DNA from: Chrysochromulina tobinii
Taxonomy: Eukaryota > Haptophyta > Prymnesiales > Chrysochromulinaceae
NCBI GenBank assembly: GCA_001275005.1
Contig: JWZX01003406.1
Coordinates: 1-37,669 of the forward strand
Direction of reading: 5' to 3'
Length of the DNA stretch: 37,669 nt
Of this stretch, positions 18,572 to 27,519 are shown in pieces; the first letter of the stretch is position 1; every line of letters begins with the position of its first letter. A model generated the notes under the pieces. It was given only the letters and a program-made list of their open reading frames with translations. It did no database searches and was not told the origin of the DNA. A program made the position numbers and the translations under genes.

Positions 18572-19100
18572 CTCACAAAACGCTTCGTCGGGTTTTGCCA
18601 CGGACTTCGTGATCAAAGACCTTCACAGTCCGGACCCGGCGGCGAGACTCGACTCAGCGGTCAAGCGGTCCGATCGCCATCGCGGCAGATCGGATCGCGC
18701 GGAGACGCTGACAGTCGACACACAACGCATACAACGCACTCAACAGCCAACTCGCATTGTTCGGGCGACCTATACTCGCTACTGGACACACGGGGATTAC
18801 CTACCGTCCCTACCGGGGCGAATCAATCTTCATCCAGATCACGTCCCGAGTTGCACCGCGCAATTCCGATGCCGATGCCTCTTGCTGTGCGCATTTGGCG
18901 AGGTCAGTCGCCTTTTTCCGGGGCTGATCCGGGACCCTGTGAGGATGCTGCCGCACGAGTGAACTCAGCGTGCCACAGGAGGCGGTGCTAGTGGTGCACC
19001 CGGCATGCGAGGAACCTCAGGCGGTGGCGGCGTGGTGGGGGGCGTGGAGAGTGGTCGATTCTTCTTGGATTTTTTCTGCGGTGGCGGCGGAGTATAGTTC
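18572..19100. other. Spacer including a frame-shifted proline-rich tail
   Basis: Most of 18572-18964 is non-coding by eye. Between about 18965 and 19130 the minus strand has a continuous frame, offset by one base from the oxygenase gene upstream. It encodes a Pro-rich stretch including TPPPPQKKSKKNRP and TTPPPPEVPRMPG, and ends at a TGA at 18967-18965. It may be the real C-terminus of the oxygenase (see findings). Confidence 0.45.
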
Positions 19101-21008
19101 TCATCGATGCACGGCTCCGGCAGCGCTGGCAGTCAGGCACGACCGCTGCTTCTTCAGCTGGCGTAAGGGCAGCACGGTGTCACCCTTGGTGGCTGGCACG
19201 TGCTCAAACCGACGACAGCCGAGGCGGCCCTGTCGCGCCGCGCAGTCGACGGTGGGGACCCCGCGCTGAGGACCCTCGTGTTGCACGCGTTCGCGGCTGA
19301 AGGAGCGGTCTGCAAAGAAGGTTTTCACAAGTGTGAGCTTGTGGGGTGCGCCCATCGGAAGCGGCCGTGCGCCGCGGCCAGTCGCAGGATCGCACGCTCC
19401 ATCAGGGAGTATCGTCTCCACGAGGAGGAGCCTGCCGCGCACGGCGGGCACCGTGAGGTCGAGCGCGGGCAAGGTAGTCTCACCTCCGTTCTCGAGGGTG
19501 TCCGAGAGGTGCAGCAATGCTGTAACGCTCGAGGCGCCAACGGATGCGCAATCGTGGTGCATGCCCTCGGCGCCTTTGCCTGCGCGCGAGCGTACGATGA
19601 TCGGACTCGACGAGAACGCATACGCGTCCGCGAGGCCGCTCGCATTGTCGCCCCCTCTTCGGATGACGGCTGCCCACAGCTCCGGAGGGGTCGACTTCGG
19701 CAGCATCGGCGCCTCCCACGTCCCATCTTCATCCGTGTTCCAATCGAGCGGCTGTTTGGCAGACGGGTCGAAGCGCTCGGTCAGCCCTTCGAGGATCTCA
19801 GCACCGAGCTGCTCCGCGTCCAGCGTGAAACCGAGCACCTCGCTCACCGCCGCGTCGAGTATGTCGACGTAAGCACTCGCGCTCGCTGTGAAGGTGACTG
19901 CATCGGAGGACACGAGCGCCGCGTCAAGCGCCGGAGTCAGCGGCCCACACCCCGACGAAGTGTTGCCGAAGCGGTCAGCGGGCTTGTTGTACGTGCCTGC
20001 CCACGCACCGTCCTGAGCGGGGTCCCATGTGTCGGGCTGCTCGTCGAGGAGGCCCGCAGTCGCATCGCAGTGCTCCATGCCTTTCGCCTTTGCGGCCTTT
20101 GCTTTGGCTATCTCGGAGGCCACCACACTGAGCAGCGCCTCGTCCGGCTGACCATCCCCGCCGATGGGCAGGCAGAGCATCGGCAACTGCGGCATTGGAC
20201 GCGCGTAGCTGCTCTGCTCACCTAGAGCCGAGGCATTCATCGGCAAGCGCACGGCGCCCTGTGGTGGGTCGGGACGGGACCGGTCGGCACGGGCGGCGTT
20301 GGTCGGCACGTCCTCTGGCGGGTCCAGCGCCGCTTCCAGGGCTGCAGCCGCTCCGTCCAGGGCACGCAGCCCGATGGGTCCGAGCCAGTCGTCGAGGGTG
20401 ACCACGAGCGGGTCAATGCTTAGCACTTGCAATGTCGCACCCGCCATCACGCGCAGCGGTTTCTCGAGCTTCTTCATGTCCGGCTCCTCGAGCAGAGATG
20501 GGAGCGAAGGCGCGATGCGGCGCGCAATGCTTTCTGCGAGGCCGCCCATCAGAATTGTTCGCCGCTCGCGGGCGACACTAGCTGCTTCGGCCTTCGCTAC
20601 GGCCTTCTCGGCCTCGGCAACCGCCGCCTGCGCCTTCGACAGCTTGGCTGCCTTCTCGGCCTTTTCGGCCTTGCTCACGAGCTCCTCGTCGTCGTCATTC
20701 ACTTCTGCCTGCACAGCACTATATTTCTTCTGCGCCTTCTCCTTAGCCTTCTTGTACTTGGCGAGGTCGCCAGGCTCGAACTGGAGCAGTTCTGAGATTG
20801 ATTCGTATCCACTTCGCACCTCTGCAAGCGCTCCGGCGTCGCCCGTGCCTTCCGCATCCGCCGAACAGGACTGCTCTGCTGCCTTCAGCTTGCTGATGGC
20901 GGAGGTAAGCGCGGCTACATCGTGCGAGCCAGCTGCAAGAATCTCGCTCCGGACGGAGAAGAGCACATGCGGGGCGGCAACTGCGAGAAGTTGGATCAAG
21001 AGCACCAT
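19101..21008 (-). CDS. Secreted prolyl-4-hydroxylase-like 2OG oxygenase with calreticulin-like motifs
   Basis: This 635-residue protein begins with a signal peptide (MVLLIQLLAVAAPHVLF). A Lys/Ala/Glu-rich coiled coil spans about 82-150 (KAEKAEKAAKLSKAQAAV). Two motifs like those of the calreticulin/calnexin P-domain follow: DTWDPAQDGAWAG near 326-338 and LDWNTDEDGTWEAP at 421-434. The C-terminal domain is a 2-oxoglutarate/Fe(II) dioxygenase of prolyl-4-hydroxylase type. It has HHD at 484-486 (first His and Asp as metal ligands), LHLSDTLENGGETTLP, GRLLLVET and a distal His at 556 followed by Lys562, a candidate 2-oxoglutarate ligand. It probably hydroxylates proline in secretory proteins; the substrate is not shown by sequence. 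The C-terminus may be extended in another frame. The ATG at 21008 sits directly before the signal peptide. Confidence 0.8.
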   Translation of the reverse strand: MVLLIQLLAVAAPHVLFSVRSEILAAGSHDVAALTSAISKLKAAEQSCSADAEGTGDAGALAEVRSGYESISELLQFEPGDLAKYKKAKEKAQKKYSAVQAEVNDDDEELVSKAEKAEKAAKLSKAQAAVAEAEKAVAKAEAASVARERRTILMGGLAESIARRIAPSLPSLLEEPDMKKLEKPLRVMAGATLQVLSIDPLVVTLDDWLGPIGLRALDGAAAALEAALDPPEDVPTNAARADRSRPDPPQGAVRLPMNASALGEQSSYARPMPQLPMLCLPIGGDGQPDEALLSVVASEIAKAKAAKAKGMEHCDATAGLLDEQPDTWDPAQDGAWAGTYNKPADRFGNTSSGCGPLTPALDAALVSSDAVTFTASASAYVDILDAAVSEVLGFTLDAEQLGAEILEGLTERFDPSAKQPLDWNTDEDGTWEAPMLPKSTPPELWAAVIRRGGDNASGLADAYAFSSSPIIVRSRAGKGAEGMHHDCASVGASSVTALLHLSDTLENGGETTLPALDLTVPAVRGRLLLVETILPDGACDPATGRGARPLPMGAPHKLTLVKTFFADRSFSRERVQHEGPQRGVPTVDCAARQGRLGCRRFEHVPATKGDTVLPLRQLKKQRSCLTASAAGAVHR

Positions 21009-21482
21009 GGTCGCGTGTTATGGACCCCGACGGCACTTTGAGATCCGCGGTTCTCCATGACGTGGCAAGGACGCCATCCGCGAAAGTTTGGCCAAAAGAA
21101 CTCTCCAGAATTGATCAACACTGCCGCAAGTCATCAGGACGCACAGACTCACTCTCTTTCACATTCACTCTCACTCTTACCGGGTACCTACCCGGCTCTT
21201 GTGAGTCGGCCGCGGCTTCGGTCGTCGCGCTGACGTGCGGGTTGTGTGTTGTTGGTGGGTTTCGATGGTTGTGAGGTTCGTCTGTGCGGTCCGTGTGCCT
21301 TCGTGCGTCCGCGTGTCCCGTGTGTGTCCTGTGTGTCCCGGCTCCCCCCGGTGTCTTTGAACTAGTTGTAGGTTCCTAAAGGTCGCTCGCTCGCGCAGAC
21401 CCTCTCCGACGTCAAGCCTCGTCTCCGGTCCAAGGCGCCAGTCCGAGAGTGTGACACCTGGATCGAGAATACACGACACCAG
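21009..21482. promoter_or_regulatory. Divergent intergenic region, oxygenase / ArfGAP
   Basis: These 474 bases separate two divergent start codons. They contain a CT-rich tract near 21146-21180 (repeated CACTCTC-type units) and a GT-rich low-complexity stretch near 21275-21357 with repeated TGTGTCC and TGTGTGTC. Low-complexity pyrimidine tracts are common near eukaryotic promoters. No defined element can be named. Confidence 0.4.
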
Positions 21483-22622
21483 ATGCGGGAGCGAGACGAC
21501 GTTTCTCTCGATCAGCAGCCCGCAGTGGTTGGTTCGCTCTTCGGCGGCTGCACGACCAGCAGGACCATGCAGCAGTCAGCAGAGCAGCAGAATGCAGCGC
21601 CGCCGCAGCCCTGGGCAACACGAAAGCCTGTGATGCCGGCTGCCTCTGGAAGCGAATACTGTGGTTTGGCTGCGGATTCTGAGGCCATGTCACGAATAGA
21701 GGCCATGGAGCTCGCGCGCCTGGCAGCAGAGGAACGCGCGCGCCTCGACGAGGAGGAGTGGCATGAAGAGGAACTCCGCTTGCAGGCAGAGGAAGCACAT
21801 CGTCGTCAAGCCCGTGCCGAACGCGAGCTGGAGGAGCAGCGGCGTGAGGCTGCTTTGTTGAAAGCAGAGCGGCGCGCGCTCGGGCTCATAGACGACGAGC
21901 TACATGACGGTGCAGAACCGGCGAGCGCTGGTTTGGGCTTAGCCGATTTGCTTGCCCAAGAAGGCAATCAGTGGTGCTTTGATTGCGATGCGAAACTGGG
22001 AGGCGGTGGTGAAACCGATGCGATGCCATCTTTGCAAGGGGTTTGGTGGTCGCTGACGCATGGTACTCTGCTGTGCAAGGACTGCGCGGAAGTCCACCTC
22101 TCACTCGGTACCCAGACCTCGGTTGTGCGCAGTGCCGAATCGCATGAGGCCCCATCGGACTCCGACCTCGACGCGCTGTTTGCTGGTGGCAACTATTCAT
22201 TCGGCTCCTTCTTGGCTGAGGACGGCGTGGGCGTGCCGCGCCGCGTGTGGCTGGCGCTTCCGATCGATGCACGCTATCACACACCGGCTGCTGAGCTGTA
22301 CAGGCGACGGCTGCAGGCTCTCGTCAACGGCGAGGTGCAGCCCACCGAGCTGCCACGCAAAGCCAACGTCGGGCCAACATCGTCGGCCTCAAGTGCCTCT
22401 CAATATTCCACGAGTGCCCACCGAGCGGCTGCTCTACCGGAGCCTGCACTGAGCCAGCGCACAAGCGGAGCCAGCGCACGCTGGGCTCCACCTGAATCGG
22501 AGGGGGGGCTGGATGAGTCCATGACCGACTATCTTACGGCGATGGCCGACATGCGGAAGCGGATCGAAGCGGCCAAGGCGACTGCAGCTCGCAATGCACA
22601 CTCGTCAGCCCATGTAGTTTAG
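21483..22622 (+). CDS. ArfGAP-domain protein
   Basis: This 379-residue protein probably stimulates GTP hydrolysis by an Arf-family GTPase in vesicle coat cycling. Residues about 65-135 form a highly charged coiled coil (EERARLDEEEWHEEELRL). The ArfGAP zinc finger follows, with Cys165 and Cys168 (WCFDCDAKL), Cys198 and Cys201 (LLCKDCAEVHLSLGT) and the arginine finger Arg216 in SVVRS. The spacing between Cys pairs is wider than the usual 16-17 residues because of a Gly-rich insert (KLGGGGETD). HTPAAELYRRRLQALVNGE corresponds to the domain's C-terminal helix. The remainder is Ser/Ala-rich with a final short helix. The ATG at 21483 is the first in the open frame. Substrate Arf and coat partner are not evident. 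Confidence 0.82.
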   Translation: MRERDDVSLDQQPAVVGSLFGGCTTSRTMQQSAEQQNAAPPQPWATRKPVMPAASGSEYCGLAADSEAMSRIEAMELARLAAEERARLDEEEWHEEELRLQAEEAHRRQARAERELEEQRREAALLKAERRALGLIDDELHDGAEPASAGLGLADLLAQEGNQWCFDCDAKLGGGGETDAMPSLQGVWWSLTHGTLLCKDCAEVHLSLGTQTSVVRSAESHEAPSDSDLDALFAGGNYSFGSFLAEDGVGVPRRVWLALPIDARYHTPAAELYRRRLQALVNGEVQPTELPRKANVGPTSSASSASQYSTSAHRAAALPEPALSQRTSGASARWAPPESEGGLDESMTDYLTAMADMRKRIEAAKATAARNAHSSAHVV

Positions 22623-23061
22623 CCGGAATCCTGGACGGCACGGGCCTTGCCAACGAAGTGTCAGGCGTTTCGCCGATCCCAGACGGGCACTAGACCGCTT
22701 GACCGGGCCGGGGAGACCGGCACACCTCGCAGCGGCCGGGCTGCTCGTCGGCACCCGGCAACGAATACGGCGACCAGATAACTCTAAGTTACGCTTAGAC
22801 GATAACCGCTAAAGACTTTTAGCCAAGTAAAGATAACCGCCGTTTGCGTTTCGCATGACTCGTATGTGTTTACAGGATCTGTATCAGTATGGGGGAAACA
22901 CACTGAACGTGTGGTCGACACTACCGCAAACGCGCTACGGTTAAGCGCTACGGCTTTCCGGCCGTGCGGCGCGCGTGCGCGATCGGCCGATGGCGGTCAG
23001 ATCGGACGCGAAGCTCACTGTGAAAACGTTGCGCGTACCCGACAGCCACCTTCCACATGAT
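22623..23061. other. Spacer between convergent genes, no gene recognised
   Basis: This spacer of about 440 bases separates the 3' ends of two convergent genes. The nonamer GATAACCGC occurs twice near 22800-22840. I see no coding frame worth naming, no RNA gene and no transposon end. Confidence 0.5.
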
Positions 23062-23856
23062 TCATGCATTATAGAGCTCCGCTTGTGCCATAATCGCGTT
23101 CGGTTCGTGGTCTCGAAAATACGACATGCCGAAGGCATCCATACTTTTAGGGAGGTGGCCAGCGTAGCCGACCATCGGCGCTGCTGTGCGCTCCGTACGT
23201 GAGCGCAGGTCGAGTGCTTTGTCGCCCTGCAAACGTTCGACGTGCCCGCTGTGGCCACGCTGAGCGATGCGTCCGCGCGAGCCCACTTGCGAGAGGCCGC
23301 CAACGTGAATGGAGCCACAGTGAGTGCTGGCGTTTGGGACGAAGCCAGTGTACCCGCAGAGTACGCCTCCGACGGTATCGCGGAACTCGTTAGTGCGCGA
23401 ATCGTCCGGCTCCTCCTGCTTCCAGCCGTGGCCATACTCCTGCCATGCCGTTGTTGGGCGGTTGTTCATGGACTGGCCCTGGCCAGGAGGGCGGTTCAGC
23501 TGTGGCGGGTTGAAGGTTGGCACGCCGCCGAAAGCCATTGTGTGGCTCAGGTCCCTTGCGCCTGGACGGTGGCCGGCATACCCAGGCACGACGCCACCGA
23601 CCCTGTCACGGAAGCCGTAGTCGCCACCGATGCCATACTCGCGTGTGTCCATCTTGAGATGTCCCGCTGCTGCTTTGGCCGGGTTCATCGTCATGCGTGC
23701 CGCCTTAGCTGGGTCGGTGGTCCTCAACGTCTGAGCGTGCATGGCAGCCGGTGCAGCAGGAACGGGAATCTGCATGTAACCCCCAAACTCGCTTATGACC
23801 GTGCGAGTGAAAGGCTCACGCGCCACGTGCTTGTTAGCTGAATGAGGCCGAGACAT
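23062..23856 (-). CDS. FAM166/DUF2475-like ciliary microtubule protein
   Basis: This 264-residue protein carries three copies of a GY-G-P motif: PGYAGHRPGARD at about 91-102, CGYTGFVPNAST at 167-178 and VGYAGHLPKSMDAFG at 229-243. Between them are GGDYGFRDRVGGV and TNEFRDTVGGV, so FRD-VGG-GY-G-P recurs as a unit. This pattern is typical of FAM166/CIMIP2-type proteins (DUF2475), small proteins bound to the inner wall of axonemal doublet microtubules. The assignment rests on motif pattern, not on overall similarity. The open frame begins 21 codons earlier; the Met at 23856 (MSRPHSANK) fits a short basic N-terminus. If right, the organism has, or had, flagella. Confidence 0.68.
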   Translation of the reverse strand: MSRPHSANKHVAREPFTRTVISEFGGYMQIPVPAAPAAMHAQTLRTTDPAKAARMTMNPAKAAAGHLKMDTREYGIGGDYGFRDRVGGVVPGYAGHRPGARDLSHTMAFGGVPTFNPPQLNRPPGQGQSMNNRPTTAWQEYGHGWKQEEPDDSRTNEFRDTVGGVLCGYTGFVPNASTHCGSIHVGGLSQVGSRGRIAQRGHSGHVERLQGDKALDLRSRTERTAAPMVGYAGHLPKSMDAFGMSYFRDHEPNAIMAQAELYNA

Positions 23857-24065
23857 GACAGCCAGGAAGGTCCTTGCCGTGCTTGCTGCATGGACGATGC
23901 TTGGGACAGTCTTTCGCAATTCGGACGGACGTTACACGCGATTGCGGAGTGTTTACGACAGTTTACGATCAGGACGCGACGGCTGCGATAACAACGTGTC
24001 AGCTCATCCACTCGGCCAACCCAGTCAAGGGTTTCTCGACTCTGGAGATCCGTCACTGTCTCTAT

Positions 24066-27000
24066 TCAATAATAGTTTCCTACCCTCCAACCTTCGAGTT
24101 CGACACCTCCAGAGGATTCTGGTGCTGCCTCGGCGTGCATGAGCCTTACAATCTCATCGGACAGCACCTTGAGATCTGCGGCCTGGCTGTCGCAAAGCGC
24201 ACGGAGCCCATCGCTCTCCTCAAGAATTTGACAAAGCTTCTCTGAAAGCACGGCAACCTCCTCCTTGTGCTCGTCGTGCGTGCGCGCGGCCGCAGCGATG
24301 GCCGCAGCGATGACGTCTGCCTGCTCGGCACTCTGCTGGCGCCACGTCTCGCGCTCCATCCGGAGGTCGTGCACATCGGCCTGCGTGCGCCGATACGCCT
24401 CGGCGGCGCTCGCAGCCGCCTCGAGCTCGTGATTACGCTGCTCAGATAACTGTCGAAGCAGCAGCCCCTGCCGCTCGACGGTCCGCCGGGCCGCTCGCCA
24501 GCGCGGAAGCACGAGCCGAAGCTGAAGTTGCACCGCATCGTACTTAATGGCACGTGCGTTCTCCTCATGCAGCCGCTCGAGCGCCGCGCGCCGATCCGAA
24601 CAGGCTGCCAGCTGCCGGCCGGTCTCGGCCGGGTCTGCGGCCATCGGCAGCGCCAGCCGCTCGCGCAGCGGCGCAGCCGCTTGCTTGCCAGCAGGCTGCA
24701 GCCACGCCTCAACGGCGCGAGCACCCGTGCTGCGCCCTCGCGTGTCGCACAGCTTGCGCAGACCCTCACGGAGCCCCTCCCCCTCGGCGTGGAGGAGCTG
24801 CAGCCGGCGGCGCATCTCGCCGAGCTCGCCGAGCATCTGCGGCTCGAGAAGTAGAGTGTCGACCGTGCGCTGCTGGGTGTCGCCCACCGCTGCGGTGAGC
24901 GTGCTCGCCTGCTCCTCGAGAATGCTGGCGGCCTGCTTGAGCGCCGCGTGGTACGAGCCGTCGAGCTCGAGGAGGAGCGCCCACTGGCACAGCGCACGCT
25001 GCAGCCCGAGCATGCGGTAGTGCTTGAGTGCGCCGAGCTTGGCGGTGCGCGCGTGCAGCATGCGCGTCGCGAGGCTCGCGCGCACGACGCGCAGCTCCTG
25101 CGCGTCGGCGGCTGCCTGCCGGCGCAGCTCGGCCTGAAGCTGCACCGCGTGCACCGCCTCAGCCTCCCTCCACGCCATTGCCGCCGAAAGCTCACGCGCA
25201 TTGTCCTTGAGCCGCACAGGCCGCGCCGCGTCGCGCAGGAAGGGTTGCACGAGCCGTGGCTGCGCCGGAGGGATCACCTCGATCCGGATGGGCTCTGACG
25301 CCACCTCATCGTGTAGAGCTACCGCTCGATGCGTGATGCCGCTCGCGCCGCCGCCGCTCGGGCGGTGCGGGCTGCCTGCTGTTGGCGGCAGACGCGAGAC
25401 TAGCGGCCGATCACGCTCTCCCACTGGCGCCGCACCAGCCACGGTCGCGGTGCCGGTGGTGCCCACCGACGGGCTGTCGGCGTCATCCCAGAGCAGCGGC
25501 AGCTGCCGACGCGCACCTGGCGCCGTGCGGAGACTGCCATCCAGTCCGCTCGCCGCCCTGTCGGCCTCGTCGGCGGCACGCGCGTCGGGCGAGGTGCGAG
25601 CGCGAGTGCTCGCCGACCAGTTGGTGCGATGGCTCAGTGCGAGCTGCCGCTGAAGTAGGTCCGTGCGCGCGTGCGCGGCCCGCACATGCTCCTTGAGAGC
25701 GGCCGCGTGCCGGTCGCGCTTGAGCAGCTCGCCCTCGAGTCGATCGTTAGCCTCCTGGAAGGCGCCAATCTCGCCCTTGAGGCGCTCGACAGCATGCATA
25801 TCCGTTACGTGCTTCTTAGCCTCGCGCTGCAGCTCCTCATTGTGACGCTGCACGCGCTCGGCCTCCTCGGTGACGGAAGCGAGCTGCTTTCGGAGCGCGT
25901 CTAGTTCGAATTTGGATACGTTCGTCCCGAGCCGCTTGGACATCTCGGCCACCATCTGGAGCCGGTGCTCCTCCTCGTGCAGCTTTGCCTGGCGCCCACG
26001 CAGGAAGTCGAGCTCCTCCTGCGCGGCCACGAGCGCCATGCGAAGCTGCACCATCTCCTGCGCCTCGTGCACGCCCGCGTCGAGGTGGACGCTCTCGAGC
26101 GTCTCAACTGCGTGCCGGTGCTTCTTGCGCTCCGCCTCGAGGGCCGCCTCGAGGGCCGCGGATCGCTCATCGGCGGCGGTCCGCGTCGCTTTCGTCTCGT
26201 CCCGAGCCTCGAGCGCGTCACGCTCCGCAGTAGCGAGACGCACGCGCAGCGCCTCGATCTCCATGGCCGACTCCGCGTCGACGCCGTCGGCGTCCTGCGT
26301 CGCGGACGAGGTCGCCACTGCCGAGTCAGTGTCAGCGGCGATGCTTGGACCCGCCGATGGCGCGAACGGCACCGAGTCGGAGCGCGCTCTGAGTCGCCCG
26401 CGCTCTGAGCTGCTGGCACTGCGCCGGAGTGCGGGCGCACCGCCGCCGACATTGTTCGAAACGGAGCCCGAAGTGAGGAGTTGCTTGAAGACGGAATTCT
26501 GGCGCTCGCGCTGCTGCTGCTGGTCGAGCTTGAGCGCTGCCGCCTCGAGCTGCTCGCGCAGCTCGCGCGCACAACCGGGCCCGTTCTCCACCTCGTGGAG
26601 CTTGGCGAGCAGCGCACGCTCCTTCTCCGATCCCATCCGTACGCGCTCCTGCAGCGCGCTCACCTCTTGCTCAAGGCGTGTGACCTCGCCCTTCCACGAG
26701 TCGGGCACCACACGTCGCTGCAGCTGGTTCATCACCGATGTCACCGCGCTCTTCTTCCACAGCGACCAGCCCTGCTCCGTCAGCTGGTCCGAGTACTCCT
26801 GCAGCTGCGCCTCCCACGCGTTGAGGCGCTCCACCTGCTCGTCAATGTCCGCCGCGCTGCGCACTGCAGCGATCGATGCGCCGCGATCGATACGGATGCG
26901 TTGCACTGGCGATGCATGTGGCTGCAGCTGCTGCGCCGCATTCTCCTTCTGCTCACGCTGCTCCTCCTGCTGCTCCTTGAGCCGCGCCGCCGCGTCGAGA

Positions 27001-27098
27001 GCTTGCTGCTCAGCCATGTACTCGGCGAAGGTCTTCTCTCGCGGCTTTGACGCATTTATGAGTGAGGCCAGGGACATGGCCTGCCCCTTCGACGACAT
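24066..27098 (-). CDS. Large coiled-coil protein of unknown function
   Basis: This 1010-residue protein is dominated by heptad-rich helices. After a short N-terminal motif (SLASLINASKPREKTFAEYM) there is a Gln/Glu-rich helix. Then come coiled coils at about 80-200 and 290-480, a disordered Ser/Arg/Pro-rich region at about 480-600, and further helical segments to the end. There is no kinase, motor, GTPase or calcium-binding motif. It resembles in general form structural proteins of centrosomes, basal bodies or the Golgi, but no family can be named. The ATG at 27098 is preceded by two copies of a 12-base repeat in the same frame without another ATG. It is divergent from the myosin gene, so co-expression with a motor is possible but unproven. 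Confidence 0.75.
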   Translation of the reverse strand: MSSKGQAMSLASLINASKPREKTFAEYMAEQQALDAAARLKEQQEEQREQKENAAQQLQPHASPVQRIRIDRGASIAAVRSAADIDEQVERLNAWEAQLQEYSDQLTEQGWSLWKKSAVTSVMNQLQRRVVPDSWKGEVTRLEQEVSALQERVRMGSEKERALLAKLHEVENGPGCARELREQLEAAALKLDQQQQRERQNSVFKQLLTSGSVSNNVGGGAPALRRSASSSERGRLRARSDSVPFAPSAGPSIAADTDSAVATSSATQDADGVDAESAMEIEALRVRLATAERDALEARDETKATRTAADERSAALEAALEAERKKHRHAVETLESVHLDAGVHEAQEMVQLRMALVAAQEELDFLRGRQAKLHEEEHRLQMVAEMSKRLGTNVSKFELDALRKQLASVTEEAERVQRHNEELQREAKKHVTDMHAVERLKGEIGAFQEANDRLEGELLKRDRHAAALKEHVRAAHARTDLLQRQLALSHRTNWSASTRARTSPDARAADEADRAASGLDGSLRTAPGARRQLPLLWDDADSPSVGTTGTATVAGAAPVGERDRPLVSRLPPTAGSPHRPSGGGASGITHRAVALHDEVASEPIRIEVIPPAQPRLVQPFLRDAARPVRLKDNARELSAAMAWREAEAVHAVQLQAELRRQAAADAQELRVVRASLATRMLHARTAKLGALKHYRMLGLQRALCQWALLLELDGSYHAALKQAASILEEQASTLTAAVGDTQQRTVDTLLLEPQMLGELGEMRRRLQLLHAEGEGLREGLRKLCDTRGRSTGARAVEAWLQPAGKQAAAPLRERLALPMAADPAETGRQLAACSDRRAALERLHEENARAIKYDAVQLQLRLVLPRWRAARRTVERQGLLLRQLSEQRNHELEAAASAAEAYRRTQADVHDLRMERETWRQQSAEQADVIAAAIAAAARTHDEHKEEVAVLSEKLCQILEESDGLRALCDSQAADLKVLSDEIVRLMHAEAAPESSGGVELEGWRVGNYY

Positions 27099-27519
27099 GG
27101 CCGACGAGATGGCCGACGAGATGGCCTCCCTTCCAATGGACCGATCAAAAATGCGGACATTATGCGACGAAACCCGACCTTTTCAAAAGTGAACATTTCA
27201 TCCTTCCTTAACCTCACGTGGGGCAACACTGTGAGGTGTGAGAAACTTGTACGTGACCCAACCTGATCGTGCATTGTATGTGTCCGGCAGTCCGGTGTCT
27301 TCACTCCGGAATTGTAACCGATCTGTGTTTGCAGCGTGTGTGTCTTGGCTCCACCCGGTATTTGGAACCGATCATGTTCAACATGAACTGTGAAACCTGA
27401 AACGAACCCTTGTGTCGCGCAACTCCAACTCATGGAGTGAAATTGGTCGCGAAGCTCAGTCCATTGTAGGATTCGTGCGACGGCGCCGGCTGGATGCGCG
27501 CAAGCGTGCAGTGTGCACA
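27099..27519. promoter_or_regulatory. Divergent intergenic region, coiled-coil protein / myosin
   Basis: About 420 bases separate two divergent starts. A 12-base unit, GATGGCCGACGA, is tandemly repeated near 27100-27125, directly next to the coiled-coil start codon. The middle part (27190-27410) is less GC-rich. The myosin frame is already open from 27412 but has no ATG until 27520. No promoter element is identifiable. Confidence 0.4.

Noticed and set aside
25870-27192. Long plus-strand Ser/Arg/Cys-rich frame opposite the coiled-coil gene
   Set aside because: It is the antisense of Glu/Ala/Leu/Arg codons of a coiled coil and shows no domain.
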